Source of the DNA: an uncultured bacterium
Lineage (GTDB): Bacteria; Planctomycetota; JAJSAM01; JAJVHW01
Assembly (NCBI GenBank): GCA_937996235.1
Contig: CALKVK010000033.1
Coordinates: 1 to 64,000 of the forward strand
Direction of reading: 5' to 3'
DNA: 64,000 bases
Notes under the pieces: generated by a model
The model's input: only the letters and a program-made list of their open reading frames with translations
What the model was told of the DNA's origin: nothing
The model's database searches: none
Shown: positions 60,020 through 64,000 of the stretch, piece after piece
Layout: each line of letters opens with the position of its first letter
Position numbering within the stretch: the first letter of the stretch is position 1
Made by a program: the position numbers and the translations under genes

Positions 60020-60796
60020 TCAGGCGAAGAGGTCCACCTTCACGCGGCCGAGCTGCGCCTCGAGGCGCTCGATCACCTTGCCGTGGATCTGGCAGATCCG
60101 CGACTCGGTCAGGTTGAGCACGTCGGCGATCTCCTTCATCGAGAGGCCCTCGTAGTAGTAGAGCGTGACGATCACGCGCTCCTTGTCCGAGAGGTTCCTC
60201 GCGATGACGTCGCGGATGTCGCGGAGCTGCATCTCGTGCGTCGGGCTGGCCGAGCGGTCGTCGTCCGCGAGCAGGTCGATCTTGCGGTTGCCGTGGTTGT
60301 CCTCCTGGTCGGTCCACTCCTCCGAGAGGGAGATCATGGCCGTGGCGGAGGCGCCCTCGATCATCGAGGTGTACTCGTCGAAGTCCATGCCGAGCTGACG
60401 CGCCATCTCGAAGAACGTCGGCTCGCGGCCGAGCTCGCGGTGCAGCTCGCTGCACGCCCGCTCGATCTTGTTCGCCTTGATGCGGACGAGGCGCGGCACC
60501 CAGTCGAGGCTGCGCAGCTCGTCGAGGATGCTCCCGCGGATGCGGTTCATCGCGTACGTCTTGAACTTCACGCCGAGCGACGGGTCGAACCGGTCGATGG
60601 CGTCGAAGAGTCCGAAGATCCCCATGCTGGCGAGGTCGTCCACGTCGACGAACGACGGCAGCGTGTGCGACAGGCGCTCGGCGACGTACCGCACCAGCGG
60701 CAGGTACTTCTCGAGCAGGCGGTTGCGAAGGGCCTCGGTGGGCTCGACCTTGTACTGCGTCCAGACGTCCATGACATCCGCGTCGGCGATCCGCAT
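60020..60796 (-). CDS. FliA/WhiG-type sigma factor
   Basis: 258 aa from the ATG at 60796, behind GGAGGAAGCTGC. Sigma-70 regions: 2 with EKYLPLVRYVAERLSHTLPS then DDLASMGIFGLFDAIDRFDP and FKTYAMNRIRGSILDELR, 3 with ELGREPTFFEMARQLGMDFD, and 4 with LSDKERVIVTLYYYEGLSMK then EIADVLNLTESRICQIHGKV. This is the sigma-28/WhiG group that directs motility, chemotaxis or developmental genes. Region 1 is absent, as in that group. A cyclic-di-GMP-I riboswitch lies about 105 bases upstream, so expression should respond to c-di-GMP. Confidence 0.93.
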   Translation of the reverse strand: MRIADADVMDVWTQYKVEPTEALRNRLLEKYLPLVRYVAERLSHTLPSFVDVDDLASMGIFGLFDAIDRFDPSLGVKFKTYAMNRIRGSILDELRSLDWVPRLVRIKANKIERACSELHRELGREPTFFEMARQLGMDFDEYTSMIEGASATAMISLSEEWTDQEDNHGNRKIDLLADDDRSASPTHEMQLRDIRDVIARNLSDKERVIVTLYYYEGLSMKEIADVLNLTESRICQIHGKVIERLEAQLGRVKVDLFA

Positions 60797-60901
60797 GCAG
60801 CTTCCTCCCGCTTCGGCAAGAGGACCACGGTCAGGGAGGTTCGGATGCCGGGGCATCCGAAGGGCGTCGCGGCGACGGGGACTCTCTTCCCGTCGCTGAC
60901 G

Positions 60902-61000
60902 CCAACCGGCAGCTGGCTGCCACACCGCCCCTCTCTCCGAGGCGGTAGAGGCCCTCTAGCTTTGCGTCACCACCTTTCGGTGGCTTTGCCCTGAGGTTGG
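60902..61000 (-). ncRNA. cyclic di-GMP-I (GEMM) riboswitch
   Basis: On the minus strand the conserved GEMM-I core is complete: CAGGGCAAAGCC, a CCACC-GAAA-GGTGG hairpin with a GNRA tetraloop, GACGCAAAGC, a second hairpin arm that starts at GGGCCTCTACC, and the closing GGCAGCCAGCTGCC. Stem P1 pairs CCAACC with GGTTGG at the two ends. Two further hairpins (60872-60896 and 60841-60860, minus sense) lie between the aptamer and the sigma-factor start and could form the expression platform. Ligand binding would control the FliA/WhiG-like gene. Confidence 0.88.
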
Positions 61001-61453
61001 TCCTCTGCGCTGTCAATCAAGGTCCGGCAAGGCCGGACGTCCCTCGCCCTCCGTGGGGCGCGAGAAACGTATCACTCGCCTTGGGAGCGTCAAGTGGCCG
61101 AACTGATAACGGTTCGCTCGCTGCGCGATCTCGCGGATGTAAGCGCATTGCTGGAAACGACTTGAGGAAGTGCTTCAGTGGCGCGCCGCGCGCTCCGCGG
61201 GCCCCCGTGCACGCCTCGACGAGGTCGTGGGCCGGGCCGGGAGCGTGAGAATCCCGTCTCTCGCCGCCGTCCCCGACCCGAGCCGCCGCCGATTCCCGGA
61301 TCGGGGGGCCCGGCTCGGGGGAAGGCGGTGGGCGCCGGCTCGGAAGGGACGGAAGGGAGGGAAACCACGAGGGTTGCGCCGCGCGCCCGACCGCCACCTG
61401 GTAGGTCGCACGGGAGGGGCGGAGGTTACATCGCGGTGCAGCGGTCCCGGCGC
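61001..61453. other. region upstream of the riboswitch
   Basis: About 450 bases with no supported gene. The 61050-61160 part is less GC-rich, with short A/T tracts, and should contain the promoter of the riboswitch-sigma transcript. Confidence 0.5.
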
Positions 61454-62554
61454 TCAGCGGCGCCGGTGCTCGTGCCGGCCCGGGCCGCCGTCGCGGAGCC
61501 ACGGCGCCCCCTCGCGCAGGAGCCGCCGGAGCGGACGACCGCGCCCCGGACGCGCGTCGGTCTCCGGCCGCGCGTCGGTCGCACCGCGGCCGTGGATCGC
61601 GCGGATCGCCTCCTCGAGGGCGAGGCGCCGGTCGGCCGACGGCAGCGCCTCGTTCTGGACGAACGCGTCGTGGACCGCTCCCCACTCCTCGGGGCCGAGC
61701 TGCGCGAGCAGACTCAGGGCGGAGCGCGAGACCCCCAGGTCGCGCAGCCTGCGCAGCAGCTCGAACCAGCGTCCGCGTTCGGTCCAGCGCGCGGCGTCCG
61801 CCGCGCGCGCCTCGGGCGACTTCGTCATGAACGGGCGGACCACCTGCGCGTCGAAGATCGTCGCGAAGCTGCCGATCAGGCCCATGCGGTAGTTCGCGAG
61901 CAGCTGGAGTCGCCGCTCGCGCTGCTCCGCAGGCGGCAGCGCCAGGATCTCGGCGCGCTGCGCCTCGGGCAGCGCGGCGAGCTCGTGCTCGATGACGTTG
62001 TCGACGGCCGCCTTCACGCGCTGACACTGCTCGGCGCGCGGCAGGGTCGCGAACGCCTCCATCGCGTCGGGTCCGGCGATGTTCAGGAGCGAGCGCCGCA
62101 CGTGCTTCTGGAAGTTCCGGACACACTGGCTGGCGAGGTAGGCGCGCTCCGCGTCCGTCAGGTCCGCGAAGCGCGCCGCCCCGCCGAGCTGCGCCAGGAT
62201 CTCGCGCCGCTCGCCCTCGAGCGCCTCGTGGCGCGCGCGCAGCCGCCCGAGGTCGCGGTCGGCCAGCTCGCGCAGGCGTTCCGGACCGACCCGCTCGGCG
62301 GTGCGGCGCAGCTCCTCGCGGCGTGCCGGCGGCAGCTCGCGGAAGCGGCGCAGCGCGGCGCGCAGGCGCTCCCGCTGATCCGCGGGCAGCGTGCGGAGGA
62401 GCTCGATGCGGTCGCGCAGCGCGTCCTCGCCGCCCTCGCCCTCCTGCGCGTGCGCGCGGCGCGCACCGGCGCAGAGGGCGAGGAGCAGCGCTGCGCACAG
62501 GACGACCAGCGACCGGATACGCGACGCGCGGGGCGGGAAGGGCGCGGCGCTCAT
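61454..62554 (-). CDS. exported DUF3106-like helical protein
   Basis: 366 aa from the ATG at 62554, overlapping the anti-sigma stop (ATGA). Signal peptide SLVVLCAALLLALCAGARRA (about 14-36). The mature N-terminal part has the repeated pattern LPADQRERLRAALRRFRELP and PPARREELRRTAERVG, characteristic of DUF3106. The rest is helical and Glu/Arg-rich. Third gene of an ECF sigma, anti-sigma and exported-protein set; possibly a target or sensor of the regulon. Confidence 0.8.
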   Translation of the reverse strand: MSAAPFPPRASRIRSLVVLCAALLLALCAGARRAHAQEGEGGEDALRDRIELLRTLPADQRERLRAALRRFRELPPARREELRRTAERVGPERLRELADRDLGRLRARHEALEGERREILAQLGGAARFADLTDAERAYLASQCVRNFQKHVRRSLLNIAGPDAMEAFATLPRAEQCQRVKAAVDNVIEHELAALPEAQRAEILALPPAEQRERRLQLLANYRMGLIGSFATIFDAQVVRPFMTKSPEARAADAARWTERGRWFELLRRLRDLGVSRSALSLLAQLGPEEWGAVHDAFVQNEALPSADRRLALEEAIRAIHGRGATDARPETDARPGRGRPLRRLLREGAPWLRDGGPGRHEHRRR

Positions 62555-63072
62555 CGGACGTCCCCCGACGTGGCGGCGTAGAGCCCCGCCACCTCCGGCT
62601 CCGCCGCCTCGAGCACGTCGAGGTCGTCCACGATCCCGATGAGCTCGTCGGCGCTGCCGCTCTCGAGCGCGTCGAGGTTCGTGAGCAGGTACAGGTCGGC
62701 GGCGATGTCGCGCTCCTCGGACGCCGTGAGGACCCCGAGCTCCGCGTCGCGCTGCGGTCCGACCGCGCGCCAGAGCAGGACCGCGGCGACCGCGGCTGCG
62801 GCGGCCGCGGCCGGCACCAGGCGGAGGAGCCTTCCGCGCCGCGGCGCCGCGCCCGCGCGCGACGACGCGAGCACCCGCGCCGCGAAGTCCGCCGAGGGGG
62901 TCGCCCGCGGCAGCGCCGCGACCAGCTCGCCGGAGCGCCGGAGGCCGTCGGCCTCGCGGCGGCAGGCGGCACACGCGTCCACGTGTGCCGCGACGCGCGC
63001 GGCGTCGGCCGCGGGCAGCTCGCCGTCCAGCCAGGCGACCAGGTCTTCGATGGGGGGGCCGTCGCAGTGCAT
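62551..63072 (-). CDS. zf-HC2 anti-sigma factor
   Basis: 173 aa from the ATG at 63072 (GAGGA upstream); a start at 63099 is possible. The N-terminal zinc anti-sigma domain has H...C..C in AAHVDACAACRREADG, the ZAS motif that binds ECF sigma factors. One membrane helix (LLRLVPAAAAAAAVAAVLLW, about 94-115) and an acidic periplasmic tail follow. Order sigma then anti-sigma on the same strand predicts direct control of the ECF factor. Confidence 0.88.
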   Translation of the reverse strand: MHCDGPPIEDLVAWLDGELPAADAARVAAHVDACAACRREADGLRRSGELVAALPRATPSADFAARVLASSRAGAAPRRGRLLRLVPAAAAAAAVAAVLLWRAVGPQRDAELGVLTASEERDIAADLYLLTNLDALESGSADELIGIVDDLDVLEAAEPEVAGLYAATSGDVR

Positions 63073-63111
63073 CGTCGGTTCCTCGCGTTCCGGGCTCACG
63101 TCGCCGCGTTC

Positions 63112-63711
63112 TCACGCCGGCGGCGTGCCGGACTCCAGGTACGGAAGGAGCGCGTCGCGGACGTTCACCCGCGCCCGCGTCAGCAGGCTCTTCACGGCCG
63201 GGAGCGAGAGCTCCATGGCCGCCGCGGTGTCCTCGTACGACAGGCCCTGGTACTTGTTGAGCAGCAGCGCCGTGCGCTGCCGCTCGGGCAGCGCATCGAC
63301 GATGCGCCGCAGCACCTGGGCCAGCTCCACCTTCAGACTCTCCTCGTCGGGCCGCGCGGCGTCGGCGTCGGCGAACTCGGGCGGCTCCCCGGAACCCGCG
63401 TCGCGTCCGGGCATCTCGGCGCTGACGTTGCGGCGCACGCGGCGCCGGCGCAGCGCGTTGAGGCTCGTGTTGACGGTGATCCGGTGCACCCACGTCGTCA
63501 GCCGTGCCGTCGGCTCGTACGTGCTCCGCGCCCGGTGGATGCGCAGGAACACCTCCTGCGCCACGTCCTCCGCGTCGGCCGCGGAGCCCACGTAGCGGGC
63601 CGCCAGGCTCACGACCCGCCCCTGGAACCGGCGCACGAGCTCCGCGAAGGCGTCCTCGTCGCCGGCACGGAAGCGCAGCATCAGGTCGGCGTCGGGGTCG
63701 TCGTCGGGCAA
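63112..63711 (-). CDS. RpoE-like ECF sigma factor
   Basis: 199 aa from a TTG at 63711 (the alternative ATG at 63681 would cut the conserved N-terminal DLMLRFRAGDEDAF). Region 2: FAELVRRFQGRVVSLAARYV then DAEDVAQEVFLRIHRARSTY. Region 4: LPERQRTALLLNKYQGLSYE then DTAAAMELSLPAVKSLLTRA. Length and order are typical of group 4 sigma factors. The next gene downstream is its likely anti-sigma. Confidence 0.92.
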   Translation of the reverse strand: MPDDDPDADLMLRFRAGDEDAFAELVRRFQGRVVSLAARYVGSAADAEDVAQEVFLRIHRARSTYEPTARLTTWVHRITVNTSLNALRRRRVRRNVSAEMPGRDAGSGEPPEFADADAARPDEESLKVELAQVLRRIVDALPERQRTALLLNKYQGLSYEDTAAAMELSLPAVKSLLTRARVNVRDALLPYLESGTPPA

Positions 63712-63872
63712 CGGGGGCTCGTCCCGGCACTCCAGGAACCCCCAGCGGCGGGGCGAGTTTCGGCCGGGTCCGTCGTCGATGCTGCCGGAGTGCGGCGAGC
63801 GCGTCCACGAGCGGTCGCGCGGCGTGCGGGGGAGCGCGCGGGCGCGCGCGCGGGTTCGCGTACGATCCCGCG

Positions 63873-64000
63873 ATGCGCCGGGCGCTCGTCCTCCTGCTGT
63901 TCCTGCTCTCCGGGGCGGCGGCCCTCGCGTACCAGGTGGCGTGGACGCGGCACCTCGTGCTCGTCTTCGGGAACACGACGCGCGCCGTCTCGCTGATCCT
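63873..64000 (+). CDS. N-terminus of a spermidine-synthase-like membrane protein (partial)
   Basis: 43 codons up to the window edge. MRRALVLLLFLLSGAAALAY then QVAWTRHLVLVFGNTTRAVS matches the first helix and the conserved E/Q-x-x-W-x-R segment of fused MFS/spermidine-synthase proteins of bacteria. The gene continues beyond the window, so catalytic parts cannot be judged. Confidence 0.7.
   Translation, partial: MRRALVLLLFLLSGAAALAYQVAWTRHLVLVFGNTTRAVSLI

Overview
The window is about 64 kb of very high-GC bacterial DNA with a strong G/C preference in codon third positions. An RpoE-like ECF sigma factor with a zf-HC2 anti-sigma and a DUF3106-like protein, a FliA/WhiG-type sigma factor behind a cyclic-di-GMP riboswitch, a HEAT/VWA exported protein and a Ca-binding RHS protein together fit a high-GC Planctomycetota lineage best. 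Myxococcota is the main alternative. This taxonomic call is an inference from gene content only.

There are two parts. From 1 to about 53.4 kb lies a mosaic accessory region. At its left edge (0.4-5.4 kb) are mobile-element genes on the minus strand: a Cas4/RecB-like nuclease, a small RecT-tail-like protein, a DUF932 phage/plasmid protein and RadC with two tiny translationally coupled ORFs. Next come an RHS polymorphic-toxin-like locus whose variable tip has an HExxH motif (5.8-12.8 kb), a CusBA-type metal efflux pair with an enlarged pump (13.3-18.7 kb), and an unusual cluster of P-loop kinase-like protein, GT2 glycosyltransferase, radical SAM enzyme and a GT/kinase-like/GT/GT fusion (18.9-24.3 kb).

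A dense defence island follows (24.4-40.5 kb). It has three consecutive candidate PD-(D/E)XK proteins (NERD, Zn-ribbon/restriction-like, DUF2130), a DUF262/DUF1524 GmrSD-like protein, and a four-gene operon of Eco57I-type methyltransferase, PLD-SNF2 helicase, SIR2 and HerA whose genes overlap at every junction. This operon joins an R-M-like pair to the known SIR2-HerA anti-phage module and is the best candidate here for a new composite system. From 40.6 to 53 kb there are mobile-element remnants (a second Cas4-like C-terminus, an IS256 transposase fragment), an XRE regulator, DUF1232 and lipoprotein genes, zinc-finger paralogues, a second RadC and a small lysis-cassette-like minus-strand operon. 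A tRNA-Gly(CCC), with its 3' end facing the accessory region, lies at 53.4 kb and may be the integration site; no integrase or second att copy is visible.

From 53.6 kb on the genes look like resident chromosome: a lipoprotein with DUF11/Ig-like repeats, SRAP/YedK, a STAS anti-sigma antagonist, a multi-spanning membrane protein, the HEAT/VWA protein, the riboswitch-sigma unit, and a DUF3106-like/anti-sigma/ECF-sigma operon. The start of a spermidine-synthase-like membrane protein runs off the right end.
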